A DNA stretch of 64,000 nucleotides from contig NC_089395.1 of the NCBI RefSeq assembly GCF_003171515.1, positions 744,001 to 808,000 of the forward strand, read 5' to 3'. Every line of letters begins with the position of its first letter. Position 1 is the stretch's first letter. The notes beneath the pieces are model-generated. The model was not told the origin of the DNA, made no database searches, and saw nothing but the letters and a program-made list of their open reading frames with translations. The DNA comes from Pyrenophora tritici-repentis (lineage: Eukaryota > Ascomycota > Dothideomycetes > Pleosporales > Pleosporaceae). Position numbers and translations under genes: made by a program. Of the stretch, positions 23,399 through 35,700 are shown piece after piece.

Positions 23399-24098
23399 TT
23401 TTGGCCGTTGAAATCCCGTTCCGGGACTTTTATGAGTGAACGAGGAGGAACGTGTTGTTCTTGGTTGTTGCGTGTTGTCGATGTTAGGAAGGTGGAGGGT
23501 CTGTGCGTTGCGCTAGTTTGATCGCCCTCTTTTTTCCACGGGTGTGGAGCAAGCGGGTAGCGCCTGGTGGAAGGCCTCAGACACTTTTAGCATGTCGTGC
23601 AGAAGAACCGTTTCTCTGATGCAAGCCTCCCGAAAGCTATGTATAGAGTCACAGAATACGACATGTCATCGAACAAATGCTACTTTGTGCGACAAGTTGC
23701 GCGCTTTTGACGAGAGACACAGCGTTACAAGCATAACGAGTAGAATAGTATTGCAGCTAATGATAGAATGTTGTAAGGGGTATCGTCATTACTTGCTTGT
23801 TAAATTCTTGTTACAAGTTGTTCAAACGCCTCCCAAGCAAAGGAAACAAACAGTGGTACCCGCCATGGACGCCGAAAAGACACATGATGATCCAGCAGCA
23901 CTATTATCTCTCCCGAAAATGATGGGCACCTCTTACTGTGATAGGAGATCCTCCTTCTTCTGGCCTCGGTCTCCCGTGTATTAAGCTTTCACTTCCAATG
24001 TTCTCTGTACAAGCCGGTTGCTTGCTCCATTGTGTGTGCAGCGGCGACGTTCTTCGACGTTGCGAGAGACTCGCCGTATTGTGACGCGAAAGATTATA
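23399..24098. other. Intergenic region between ptc5 and a gene of unknown function
   Basis: 700 bp. A plus-strand open frame at 23544-23984 starts only with GTG and has no recognisable motif; I do not call it. The region should contain the ptc5 promoter and the 3' untranslated region of the next gene. Confidence 0.5.
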
Positions 24099-24878
24099 TT
24101 ACATCTCAGTCCAATGTACAGCCTCAATCTTGTCAACCTCTTCGTATACCCTCTTCTTCTTCTCCTTCTTCTTGGCATTTGTGTTCTTGCGCCGGAGCAT
24201 CAGTTTCATCTTGGATGCTAGCTTGCCCCCAAAGGTCGCTGTTGTAGGTGTACCGGAACTTTGATCTTCTTGCTTCTTCTCTTCTTCTTTTGCGCTGTCA
24301 TGGTGGTCCGAGACATAGTCTTGTTGAGATAGGTCTGCCAGCTTGAACTGATTTGGATGACTAATGTGACTGATCTGCCTTGGCTGTGATGCAATCGATG
24401 TGTTTGACGAAATCTCTCTAGCTGTGATTGCGGGTTGTTTGGGCTGAACAATGGTGGAGCTAGGCTTGGGCTTGGTTGGAGCCTTTGCTGGAAGTGGTTG
24501 CAGCATACGCCATACAGGCTCTGTAGGACTGGAAGGTTCAGAAGACGAAGACATGGGTCTGACCAAGACCACCGAAGAGTCATCCCATCCATGGTCCATT
24601 CGTGGTGAGTAGGCTGGTGTGGACGGCTCAGAGTCGATGAAGGTGCCAAACGACTTTGCGGACATTGGTGGCGGCGACATTGGCCCCAACGACCTTGGTG
24701 TCATGGGAGTGTGGACGAGGGCGGGAGGAGGGTAACTTTTTGCTGAGAAACGATGCGGTCGTTCGGATGACATGGTACGAGGCTGCTTTGGCAGGCCGTG
24801 AGTGGAGAGTGGTCTGTGAATGCTGCCGCCCAATGAAGCCGAGCCTAGACCGGGTGACGGCACAGAGAGTGTAGCCAT
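24099..24878 (-). CDS. Uncharacterised Ser/Pro-rich protein with basic C-terminus
   Basis: Single exon, 259 residues from the ATG at 24878 (MATLSVPSPGLG). A frame extension upstream to 24917 lacks a better start. The N-terminal two thirds are Ser/Pro/Thr-rich and probably disordered. They include SP/TP dipeptides that could be kinase targets (TPMTPRSLGPMSPPPMSAKS) and a WDDSSVVLVRPMSSS block. A Glu/Lys-rich stretch follows. The C-terminus, FGGKLASKMKLMLRRKNTNA and then a run of lysines ending VHWTEM, looks conserved and strongly basic, which could mediate nuclear or membrane-lipid association. I do not recognise a named family. Confidence 0.72.
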   Translation of the reverse strand: MATLSVPSPGLGSASLGGSIHRPLSTHGLPKQPRTMSSERPHRFSAKSYPPPALVHTPMTPRSLGPMSPPPMSAKSFGTFIDSEPSTPAYSPRMDHGWDDSSVVLVRPMSSSSEPSSPTEPVWRMLQPLPAKAPTKPKPSSTIVQPKQPAITAREISSNTSIASQPRQISHISHPNQFKLADLSQQDYVSDHHDSAKEEEKKQEDQSSGTPTTATFGGKLASKMKLMLRRKNTNAKKKEKKKRVYEEVDKIEAVHWTEM

Positions 24879-27032
24879 ATCTATCAAGGTGTTACAACGC
24901 CAAGTTGTGACAAGCAAGAGTGGGCGTAATGGTATGGGTCTGTTGAAACACGCGGTAGGAAAAGAAACACGGGAATGGCAGCGGCGAAGGATGTAAAAGA
25001 AGGCAGCACCCGTCTACACATGCGAGTACGGAAAGAGTGATATTGCGGCACAGCAATGGTTTCCGGTCAGAATGGGTAGATCAGAGCAAAATACTGCGCC
25101 CCTCAACGAAACGGAGCGATAACAAAGGGCTGTCAGCGGTGCCACATGAGGCCTGCAGGCTACAGTTTGGTATATGAGGGCACCACACACGCGTCATCCG
25201 CGCCGCATAGATGCGTACTACACTGATTACAGAAGCAAGCGACCTGTCAGCGCATTCAAGCTGTAGTAGTGGCAACGTGGAGCTACGCCGTTCGAGTAAA
25301 CGCGTTGAAAAGACTCGAGAGCCGCTGTCCTGACCCCACCGTCTCTACCTGGCATGGCAAATTCCCAGAGGATGAGGGACGTTGGATATGCGGCTAAGTG
25401 AGGGAATGATTGGCAATCCAACACAGAGGAGCGCTAATGTGAGTGCTTGATTGGTGGGCGGGGAACAGGATGCATCGACTACGCCGCAAATTCATATAGA
25501 GCAGCGCCTGCGGAATCGCATCGCTCGTACTTTGGGAAGCTGGGGGTCTAAGCCAGCATAGGGTGAGGATTAGAACGGCTGGGATCTGCTGCGGTCATTT
25601 GGGGTGGAAGCATAGCGGCTCCTGGTGCATTGTGTAGCGAATCACGTTTGCAGGCCACGAGTTCAGCCTGCGGGTCTCTCAGCTAGGCATGCTCGCTGGG
25701 ATGTGGTCAGATCGTTCCGAACAAATGGTCGGCCAGAAGAAGGAGCGTTCTCGTATTTTGGTTCGCCGCCATTCAGCTCCTCTGGTTCCTGTGGTGCTCG
25801 TTCCCGAGACGCTCAGGCTGAGCAAGGGTCAAGAGTTCGCTGATCAAAAGTTGGCTCCGCAGGCCTGAGTGGTCGGAAGAAACAGTAGACAAGTTGTCCG
25901 TCTTTGCGACCTAGGCCTCAATAGTGCAAATCGAGTCATGAGGGGCGTCTACGCCGCAATATCAGTGTTGTTGAAAAGTGGGTATGGCTGGTCTTGTTCG
26001 CGGCAGAAAACCGTTGTGGATGAGGTGTTGTGCAACGTTTATAAGCGCCGTGCAAGCTGATCCATGCAGCTACTGGTGCAGACATGCAAATGCCATGCCA
26101 GTTGTAGCAGCCGTAAGCGTGTTTGGGACACGGGTTAGATTAGCCAGATGCACCCGCGTGAGGGGTCATGGTAAGCGATGAGCTGTTGTGCTTGCGCGGT
26201 CGGGTAGTTGATAGGGAAAGCCTATGATTGCACGCTTTCGCCAAGCACGTCGGGACGACTCGAGGATCAAGATCGCCGAGACGAAGCCCAAGAAAAACCG
26301 ACATGCAGGAGAAGCTTGTCCGACACAGGTATGCCCCGAGCTCAGTGCCTTGTTTTGCGGGAGCCAGAGACGGCGGATGCGGAATATGGCGGGGCCGTCG
26401 TAGCTGACAGAAGGGAAGGCTCCACCTGCTAAATCTCTGACGCGTCAACGTTCCATCACCAACACATCCTTGACACATGTCCGGATAGTGCCGTGATATC
26501 GCAACAATACTTTTCCAAAGGATGTAGTGCCCATCCTTCCGCTTGACTTGCCCTTTTGTTGCCTGAGGAACAGTGTGGTATCATGCACCTGATTTCACCT
26601 GGAATGCAGTCAATGGCAATCGGAATATTGACCCTCCGCATTCCATGTGTGTGGTACCACACCCTCTGACAGTTGTTTGTATGATCTGGAAATCTTGACA
26701 ACTACAAGTTGGACCACTCCAAACATGTGTATAGGTAAGAGGGAGTCTGCCAGGTAAACGAGATCACACCGCTCATGCTCACTCTGGTCACATAGACACA
26801 GTGAGTCCATGGGCGGCAAGTTGGGAGGTGTTGTATTCCTATAACTTGCCTACCATCATGTTGTACACCTCATTCCTTTGTCATTCTCGATCAAGCACTG
26901 TAAACAAATCAACATGCCTCGTCATATCATAAATGAGACTCATCCTGGTCTTCCTCTCATCTTGTATCATGAGCTGATTTCATTCGCTTGCTTTACCATC
27001 TCAATCACACTCCTTTATACCTTTACTTCAAC
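24879..27032. other. Long divergent intergenic region
   Basis: 2.15 kb with only short frames on both strands and no protein-like segment. No tRNA or repeat is recognised. It presumably holds promoters for the genes at 24.1 kb (leftward) and 27.0 kb (rightward). Confidence 0.55.
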
Positions 27033-27835
27033 ATGAGATCTGATCTTTGGCTATTTGCTACGCTTGGCCTCGCCGATGCCTGGGTATTGAGCCCACGCCA
27101 GACTCGAGCTTCTCCTCCTTCTCCTTCTACCACTCTTTGGCACCCGAAGACTAATCATCCCGAGTTCTTCAGTCTCCGGGTCGATATTCCCGCAGGGTGC
27201 AGTCCCGATGCCACTACAGGCAGTGACAACAACTTTGGAGATGGTGATGCGGCTGATTGCACGTTTGTCAACTATGCGATTCGACTGGAGAATGGCATTG
27301 CAATTGCCACTCCTTACAACCAATGGTGGGACCCTAAGCTGCCCATCATGTTCGTAGACGATGACACCAAGCTGTATACTGTAAGCCTTGCCAATCGTTC
27401 CATGGCCAGCATTGAAAGCCAGCTGACAGACATATACAGGTCAGCGAGCAGCCCCTGGAGTTTTACATCGACACAGCTATGGGTGCGTTGCGCTACGTTC
27501 CTGTGGGATGGCTTCCACCAAACTCGATTTCCACCAGCTTCTATCACACCGGAAACAACCTACTCGGTGTAGTCGGTCCCAGCACTGCTTTCCTGAGCTG
27601 GCCCTCTACCTAAGGTGTAACTGGCAACGCCTTGTACGACGCGCCGTGGTGGCTCTGCCCTCTCAGACGTACAGGACAATACCAAGTTTTTGTCAACAAC
27701 AACAATTTTGGTCTGAGCAATTCTGAAGATAGTTCTTCAGGTGTATCCAAAGATGCACAAAGATGTCAGGTGGTATCGTTTGCTGCAATCAACGCCAATC
27801 CATGGGCGAGGAGCCAGTCTGCCCCACTTTCATGA
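27033..27835 (+). CDS. Secreted protein of unknown function, reading frame interrupted by TAA
   Basis: Exon 1 is 27033..27380; a 59-bp intron (GTAAGC..TACAG) follows; exon 2 starts at 27440. The N-terminus MRSDLWLFATLGLADAW is a signal peptide. The mature part has a Cys-containing block (IPAGCSPDATTG, ADCTFVNYAIRLENG) and, in exon 2, EQPLEFYIDTAMGALRYVPV. In frame, TAA occurs at 27611-27613 (SWPST-stop). The same frame then continues with clearly protein-like sequence, ALYDAPWWLCPLRRTGQYQV, to a TGA at 27833-27835. The layout (hydrophobic strands, then W-x-C-P and YQVF near the end) resembles fungal IgE-binding/cell-wall secreted proteins, but this is a weak match. Either the gene is broken by a nonsense change, giving 173 residues, or a weak 48-bp intron (27566-27613, GTGTAG..CTAAG) removes the stop. 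Confidence 0.65.
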
Positions 27836-28239
27836 ACGGGCAAATACTGAGTGCCCGTTGCACATTGCTCATTTTACAATTATCTTCTGCTCCTCTTAGT
27901 CTTATTATTATTCTCTCTTGATACTCATGTTGACTCCTCGTATGTCATTCATACGCTGTTTTGTACGTTAGATGGAATCCAATCTATAGCAGCTCCTGAC
28001 TCGCATTCACCTTCACTCCCACTTGTTGCTCGCGAACGCGATGGCTACTTGCAATTGCACTCACTCTCACTTATGCGTCAACACGCGTTTGCTCCACGCG
28101 CTAGCGCCTTGCTGTCTACAATTGCACCTCTGAATTTTCGTCTTCTACTCTACGCAACGGCACCTCGCACTGAAAACTCTACTTAGCAACGCTCCGCACA
28201 TCACCACAGTAGCATCACAAGTACAGCATTGCAACAGCT
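27836..28239. other. Intergenic region
   Basis: About 400 bp, C/T-rich and A/T-rich alternating, no coding frame; presumably the promoter of the next gene. Confidence 0.6.
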
Positions 28240-30224
28240 ATGGACTTCCCTCACACCCAGCTTCAGGCCAGCATAGTTGCGAGGGTGTATCTGACGACTG
28301 GAGTGCCTTCGATCTACGGTCAACCTAATATGCGTGAAGGCTCGAGTGACGGCGAAGGTTCTATCAGACAGCACTCCTTGAAGAGCTCGAGTAGTCTCCG
28401 AAACCTTGGAAGTCTCTTCGGACGCAGCCGCACCAGTGTGGCAGGCAGCAGTACCCAGCTGGCCTCCATTGCGGGCGCTGACCACGAGGATGACGACACA
28501 AGCGCAACGACTGAGCGCTATCACGAGCCAGTCATCTTCGAGGATGAGACTGAATCATCGCACGAAAGCATAGGCGAGGGCGAAATCGGAGAGCAAAGTA
28601 AGTATAGTGCATTCACTGACGCAAACACCCAAACTGACAAAGTCGCAGTCACCTTCCAAGATGCACTTCGTTATCAAGATGACGATAGACATAACCACCA
28701 AGGTCTCTTCGAACGTCGTCACCAAGCCACAGTCGGAAGGCAAGGTCAAGATCAAGTCCAGTGCCCCCAAGTATCCATACCCGATGATTCTATCACTTTC
28801 GGTCGTTCTACCAGGCTCAAGGTCAAGCCCACCACCACCATCGATGGTGCCAGCATGTACGGAGCAGACTTTGATGTCGCAGCTGCCCTCAGATCTCTCG
28901 AAGCCCATATGGCAAAGGAGACCTCAGAGGAGACCAATCCCGAGGAAGTTAGCGACAATCTCTACCAGCACTCGCGCCCAGCATCCCTACATGTCACTCT
29001 CTCGTCGAACGATCTCGAACGTCTCACAAAAGAGCTCTACGAACAGACCATTGCTGACGTTCACCTCTCTCTCTTTGCCTTCTGGATAAATACCAGCCCT
29101 GAGAACTATCATGTGGCAAGGAAGCATGTCCGCGAACTCGGCTGCGATAAGGTAACTAATTAGTCTTTCCATTCAACATTCAGTTCACTTCAGCTAACAA
29201 ACCATAGGGCTACATCCCTTGCCGGTTGACTAACTTAGCCGTCCGGCACCTACTGACCGAGACAGAGGTATCCAGGCCTGAGTATGTGCATCCAAAGCAC
29301 TGCCACTATCACAACGCTGCCCTTACAACCACCTCCTCCCACCACACTGCCAACCTATCTGGACTGAAAATCTGGATACTCATTGTTACGGAGACTGACC
29401 GTTTGTGTATAGGATGCCACATCCCGTCCTCAATGACGAGGCCTCTCGAGCCGAGCGGGCTGTCGACCCACTCGGGGGCAGTCGTCCGGGTCGTCTGAAC
29501 CCGGCGCTGCCCCGGGTCGACAGGCTCCCGCCGGCTCTGAGAGAGCTGAATCAGAAGAGGAGTCGGGCGGCGTTGCGCTCCGCGTCGATGGCGACGATGG
29601 CGTCGTCGTCGTCGACGCGGAGCAGGTATCCACCGGATAGTAAGTTCTTTCCATGTCCTCCTCCAGGTCCGAACTGGACATGAAAGAAACAAAAGCTAAT
29701 ATTACGCTGTAGCCCCAGACCGGCCGCAGCCGCTGGCACCACGATCTGCCTCGGCGAACTTTCTTCCCACCATCTCCGCGAGCCCGATGCCCCCGGTCCC
29801 GCAACTGCCGCCCATCCACCGCTCCCCCTCCGGTCTCCTCTCGCTCTGGCCATCGAGCCCATGCCTGCCCTCGCGCCCTCTTCCCTCCCTCCCACGCGCC
29901 ACCACCTCCTCTACGGCAATGCGGTGCGCCTCCGCCACCATGTTGGCCTCTCTGCCTGTGTCCAATCCCCCCGCCATGCCGGCACCACCTCCCATGGGCT
30001 TCACAGGTCCTAGTACGAATGTTGACAGCATCAACGCCAACATGGCTGGGCTAGGCCTGAACGATGCTGCATCTGAAGCAGAATCGGATGAGGATGACGA
30101 GTTCCGCTCCCGCCTGGCATCCATCTACGAGAGAATGGTCGTGGTCCAAGGACCGGAGGAGCTTGACGAGATTATGGAAGAGTTGAAGATTCTGAGGGCG
30201 TTGTGGGCTCCAAGGCGTGTTTGA
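28240..30224 (+). CDS. Uncharacterised five-exon protein
   Basis: Exons 28240..28597, 28649..29151, 29208..29281, 29413..29639 and 29713..30224 give 557 residues in one frame; splice sites are GTAAGT, GTAACT, GTATGT and GTAAGT donors with AG acceptors and CTAAC/CTGAC branches. The start could also be the ATG at 28330 (MREGSSDGEGSIRQHSLKSS). Segments that look folded are VAAALRSLEAHMAKETSEET, then DLERLTKELYEQTIADVHLS, LFAFWINTSPENYHVARKHV and GYIPCRLTNLAVRHLLTETE. A Pro-rich stretch follows, then a C-terminal helix DDEFRSRLASIYERMVVVQG ... EIMEELKILRALW. No family is recognised. The 51-bp first intron is a multiple of three without stops, so retention would keep the frame open. The early part of exon 2 also has a coding-like alternative frame. 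Confidence 0.7.
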
Positions 30225-30479
30225 TAGCTCACTTTGATGGGCACATGGGTGAGCGAGGAGGACCTCAACGTAGATAGTCGCTGAGGATACTATACCAAAA
30301 ATGTAATATATACCAACAGGCTACTGTTTTAAGTTGTGTGAGCTGTGGTCGAACACTGAAGTATAACAGGCTAAAGTGAAACCTCGGTCATGTGATGTGA
30401 TGCATTGCTTTTGCGTACCTATGAATTACCCATCCCTCCTTCTGTAATACCACACTACCATGTGTGTATTCTTCATTCA

Positions 30480-32138
30480 TCACCGCCGCCTCTTTGTACC
30501 GTTTTGAACTGCATGACCGTTAGCTCTGCGTGCCTCATCGCCGCTGACTGCCACCTCATCGTCATTCATCCACTCTCTTGCGGCACCAGGAGTACGTCGT
30601 CGGAACTGACCAGCGCCCACAGCTACCACTTCATCTTCGCTATCACTAGCCTCGATATCCAATAATACGGGCATCCTGAACTCTGCCTCTCCTACTGCTG
30701 ATCCAAGTTCTGTGCCCGAAGCCTTGACAGGGTCCACTGTGAGCACGTCAACTTCTTCATCTTCTTGGTCTAGACGCCGCTTGTGGAGCTCCTCGAGAGG
30801 CTGGATGTCGAACTCGTCTTCGCGCTCAATGTACTCGACGTTTTCTTCTACTTCGACAAAGTCGGGGGCGAGGGCAGACCAACGCTGGGGCTGCAGGATG
30901 GACCAGAGCCAGATGCGGCCAGAGTCTACTCCGACAGCGGCGACGAAGGGACGGAAGGGGTGCCACTGTAAACATTAGCACATGTGTGATGTGAGTATCC
31001 GACGAACGTACCTCAACTACAGACAACTCCTCCTTGGTGCCTTCGAGGATCTTAACCAGACTTCCCTGTCCACGCTCCCAGACGTAGATGTGGTGGTTCA
31101 TCCAGGTAGAAGCAGTGACGTATTCGCCGGTAGGGCTGAACGAGACATGGTTCCATGAGAGCCTTTGGACCAGATCCTGGAACTTGTGTTCGACTTCCAG
31201 TTGGAGAGTGTCAAAGTCCAACTTGGGGTCACTGAGGTCGGGGAGGTGGAGTGTCCTGACAATACGGTCGCTAGAGTTGAGCACGACGTCTCTGCCTGAG
31301 GGCGTCAAGCGGATGTATACAATGATGTTTGTGGTAACCCTGAAGGAGTAGCGTACTTGGTGTGTCTCTGTATCTATAATGTTCAGCCACCCCTTGTTTG
31401 TACCAGCGATGATGTGTTGGCCAGTCGGAGTAAAGAGAGTCATAGTCGTCGTTTGCTTCGCATCCTGAGCCGTCTGCTTCTCAGAGGCATTCTCGCGTTC
31501 AATGTCGGTTCGGTGGGGCGCGGATGACAGGGAGTGTTTGATGGGGACTTGGTCGGTCATGTCAACAATGACAGGTTGGTCTTCGAAGAGGGCGGCCACA
31601 AAGCACATGCTAGCTACAAGTTAGACAGTGCATTGGGACGTGCGATATGTGCGCCTACTGGTTCTTGGGGTGCAGCTCCGCTATGAAGATGGCTGCCTCG
31701 AAGCGGACAGTGCGCACCCGTGAGCCATCCTTCAGATCCCACAATACACATTTCCAGTCCTGGCCTGCGCTGAGGAGGTAGCGGTCGTTGGTCGACCAGC
31801 TGAGCGACTGAACTTGGCGCGTGTGGCCTCGGAGCTTGCGCGCGACGCCGTTGGTCTCAATGTCAAATATGACTACTATGCCGTCGTGCTGCGGTGCCAT
31901 TAGCAGACGTCACATGTCCAGGGGCCATATTTGCGTACACGTCCGGATGCAAGCAGGTCGCCGCGGTGGCTGAAACGGATTGACGTTGAATGGCCGCTGC
32001 CTGTGCGTTGTGAGCCACTGTACTGCAGAAGCGTGACATGGTGCATCTATATCAATATCAAAACTCACGTAGACGACCGGTGATGACATCGGGGCAGTCC
32101 TGGGCAAGGACAAAGGGGTCAACCAAGGATAAATTCAT
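30480..32138 (-). CDS. swd1: COMPASS complex WD-repeat subunit Swd1 (RbBP5 homologue)
   Basis: Five exons: complement(30480..30965, 31012..31609, 31659..31888, 31939..32000, 32069..32138), 481 residues. It begins MNLSLVDPFVLAQDCPDVIT and continues into WD40 repeats: SGHSTSIRFSHRGDLLASGR, DGIVVIFDIETNGVARKLRG, WKCVLWDLKDG, GWLNIIDTETHQ and HIYVWERGQGSLVKILEG, ending with DSGRIWLWS. The acidic segment EVEENVEYIEREDEFDI and a long Glu/Asp-rich tail match Swd1/RbBP5, where this region contacts the Set1 methyltransferase. COMPASS methylates histone H3 lysine 4 at transcribed genes. Introns are 46-68 bp. The 62-nt exon 2 was placed by preserving RLRSGHSTS. The gene is divergent from RPB1 across 640 bp. 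Confidence 0.93.
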
Positions 32139-32778
32139 GATGGCGCACTGCAGGCGGCGGGGTGTGCAGAGAAGAGTGCTCAATGTGCAGCATCTTCGCC
32201 GACGCGCCTTATACAGTCCATGCGCGCAGAGTGAAGGGAATCGCAAAAGCCCATGTCGGGCAATCCGCGGGCTTGGACTGGAATGAGGCTCCGCCGTCCG
32301 CATACGCACTAGCGGCCAAAGCTGGTGCCAAGACCCTTTGAGCCCTTCTGCCTTTGAGTAGGTGAAGACGGTCTCGCCAGCACGTCTCCCTCACCACCCA
32401 CCACCCCGCCATCACCGCCGGCCGTTCTGCATTCCCAGAGCGCGTCTTTCTCTCCGTCGAACCCCATAGTGCTCAATAGGGCGCTTTTAATACGCGCGCT
32501 CGCCTCTCGCGTCGAGGCGCGACACGGCCAGCGAGCCCCCGGCCCCCCGTGCAGCCCTTTTTCTGCAGGCGCCCTTATCCAACTCGAAATCCTTCCAGCG
32601 CGCAGCGCGCACCCATTACTCTCGGCCCGCGACCACAGCAGGCGACATTGCTACGACGGCAGCCTTACTTACTACCTAATACACCGAGGAAGCGCCCCCC
32701 GTGGCCACCGCGACCGACGCCCGATAGAACGGCGTCCAGCGACTCCCTCACTCGCCACACTCCTTCAACACCGCCAAC
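32139..32778. promoter_or_regulatory. Divergent promoter shared by swd1 and RPB1
   Basis: 640 bp between the two start codons, G/C-rich, without a supported ORF. Any open frames inside are short and overlap both strands. No TATA-like element is obvious from the sequence, as is common for fungal housekeeping genes. Confidence 0.55.
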
Positions 32779-35700
32779 ATGGCTCCCGGCGTGCCAGCAG
32801 TCTCGAAATGTCCGCTCCGGACCATCAAAGAGATCCAGTTCGGTCTGCTCTCGCCCGAGGAGATCAAGGCCATGAGCGTTGTCCATATCATCTACCCTGA
32901 GACCATGGACGAGCAGAAACAGAAGCCGCGTGAGCAGGGCCTTAACGACCCTAAGCTCGGTACCATCGACCGCATGTACCACTGCTCGACGTGCAAAGAA
33001 GACATTCAGGTCTGCCCCGGCCACTTTGGCCACATCGAGCTACACACGCCCGTCTTCCACGTTGGATTCGTCGTCAAGATCAAGAAGCTCCTCGAGACTG
33101 TGTGCCACACCTGTGGCCTGATCAAGGCTGACTTTGTAAGTCTTCCTGCGTGAAGACAGACATTTTCAGACGCGTGATTTCACATACTGACTGCAACATC
33201 AGAACCACCCCGATTGGATTGCCGCTACCAAGACAAAGGACGCAAAGAAGCGTTTCGACAAAATTTGGCGCATGTCGCGGACAAAGAGCACGTGCGACGC
33301 TGACGGCCCCGACAGTGGCAAGGACAAGATCCCCAAGATACCTCACGGTGGTTGCGGCAGTGCACAGCCTGACACCATTCGCAAAGATGGTCTCAAGCTC
33401 ACCGCCACCTGGAAGCAGAAGAAGAAGGAAGATGATGATGGCTCAGGCGACCGCAAAGAAGTCATCACCCCCAAGCAAGCTCAGACCATCTTCAAGCTTA
33501 TGACGGAAAACACGCTAGCACTGCTTGGCCTGAACGCTGACTATGCGCGCCCCGAGTGGATGATCCTCGATGTCTTGCCCGTACCTCCGCCGCCAGTGCG
33601 TCCTAGTATCTCCGTCGACGGTACTGGTCAGGGTATGCGTGGAGAGGACGATTTGACGTATAAGCTGGGTGACATCATCCGCGCAAACGGTCGCGTCGCC
33701 GAATGCCAGCAAGAGGGTTCACCTCAGCACGTCACTGCCGAGTTCGAAGCTCTTGTCCAGTACCATGTTGCGACATACATGGATAACGATGCCAACGGTG
33801 TCCCACAGGCCATGCAAAAGTCTGGTCGTCCTCTAAAGACCATCCGTGGTCGATTAAAGGGCAAGGAGGGCCGTCTCCGTGGTAACTTGATGGGCAAGCG
33901 TGTCGACTTCTCCGCACGTACTGTCATCACTGGTGACCCTAACCTGTCACTGGACCAAGTCGGTGTTCCCCGATCCATTGCCCGAACTCTCACATACCCC
34001 GAAGTCGTCACAAAGTTCAACATCAGCAAACTCACAAACTTGGTACGCAACGGTCCAAATCAGCATCCTGGTGCCAACTACGTCATCAAGGCCGACGGCG
34101 CCCGTCTCGACCTCAAGCACAACAAGAACCTGGACGATCTGCGGCTGCAATATGGCTGGAAAGTTGAGCGCCACATCAACGACGACGATGTCATTATCTT
34201 CAACCGTCAGCCCTCCCTTCACAAGGAGTCTATGATGGGTCATCGCGTCAAGGTCATGCCCTACTCCACCTTCCGTCTCAATCTCTCGGTCACATCTCCG
34301 TACAACGCCGATTTCGATGGTGACGAGATGAACCTCCACGTTCCTCAGAGCGACGAGACCCGTGCTGAGGTCCAGAACTTGTGCATGGTCCCGAAGCAAA
34401 TTGTATCACCCCAGAAGAATCAGCCCTTGATGGGTATCGTGCAGGACACGCTTCTCGGTGTCTACAAGATGAGCCGTCGTGACAACTTCATCGGTATCGA
34501 ACAAGTCATGCCCATTCTCATGTGGGTGCCTGATTGGGATGGCATTGTTCCAGAGCCTGCCATTCTCAAGCCTCGGCCTCTCTGGACCGGAAAGCAGCTC
34601 GTGAGCATGGCTTTCCCCAAAGAGGTCAACATTGAGAAGAAGGAGGATGATTCTTCACCTTCGCCGCAGAATGATATCCGGGACAAGAGTCTAATGATCA
34701 AGAGTGGTCAGCTGATCTATGGGCAAGTCACTAAGAAGATTGTTGGTGCTTCGGCAGGTGGTGTTATTCACATCATCTTCAACGAACTTGGCCCTGACGC
34801 GGCTGTCAAATTCTTCAACGCTTGCCAGCGTATTTGCAACTGGTGGCTGCTCCACCACGGCTTCAGTTTCGGTGTGGGTGATACCATTCCGGATCCTGCG
34901 ACTTCAGAGAAGATTGCCGATGAAGTCCGGAAGTCCAGAGAAAAGGTGGAACAGATCATCGAGCAAGCAACTTTGGATGAGCTCGAGCCTATGCCCGGTA
35001 TGACAATTCGTGGTACATTTGAGTCCAAGGTCCAGAAGTTCCTCAACGAAGCTCGTGAAGGTGGAGGTACTGCGGCTCAGACAAGTTTGAAGGACTTCAA
35101 CAACGTTGTCCAGACTGTCGTTTCTGGTTCCAAGGGTTCCACTGTTAATATCTCCCAGATGGTGGCCCTTGTCGGTCAACAGGCTGTGGAAGGGCAGCGT
35201 ATTCCATACGGCTTCAAGTACAGGACATTGCCACATTTCGCCAAAGACGACTATTCGCCCGAATCTCGTGGTTTCGTCGAGAACTCCTATCTCCGTGGTC
35301 TCACACCCTCCGAATTCTTTTTCCACGCTATGGCTGGTCGTGAGGGTTTGATCGATACCGCTGTCAAGACAGCCGAGACTGGATATATCCAACGTCGTTT
35401 GGTCAAGGCCCTCGAAGACGTTATGGTCAAGTACGATGGCACTGTTCGTAACTCCATGGGAGACATTGTTGAGTTCATCTACGGTGAAGATGGTCTTGAC
35501 GGTGCCTATATCGAAAAACAGTCCATGGATACTATCATGTGCTCCGATGCTGACTTCGAGGCTGCGTACAAGCTGGATGTGTTAACTACTGATCAGCCCG
35601 AGATTCCTGTCTGGAAGCTTGAGGGCTCTCCCATGTTCCAAGGTGACGTGGACGTACAGCGAGCTCTCGACGAAGAGTTTGAGCAGATTAAGAACGATCG

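Noticed and set aside
23544..23984. 146-codon plus-strand ORF between ptc5 and the next gene
   Set aside because: Starts with GTG and has no recognisable segment; placed antisense to a likely promoter and untranslated region.
30480..32138. Alternative start of swd1 in the longer upstream frame (to 32309)
   Set aside because: The ATG at 32138 gives the canonical MNLSLVDPF start of the family; the extension is promoter sequence.
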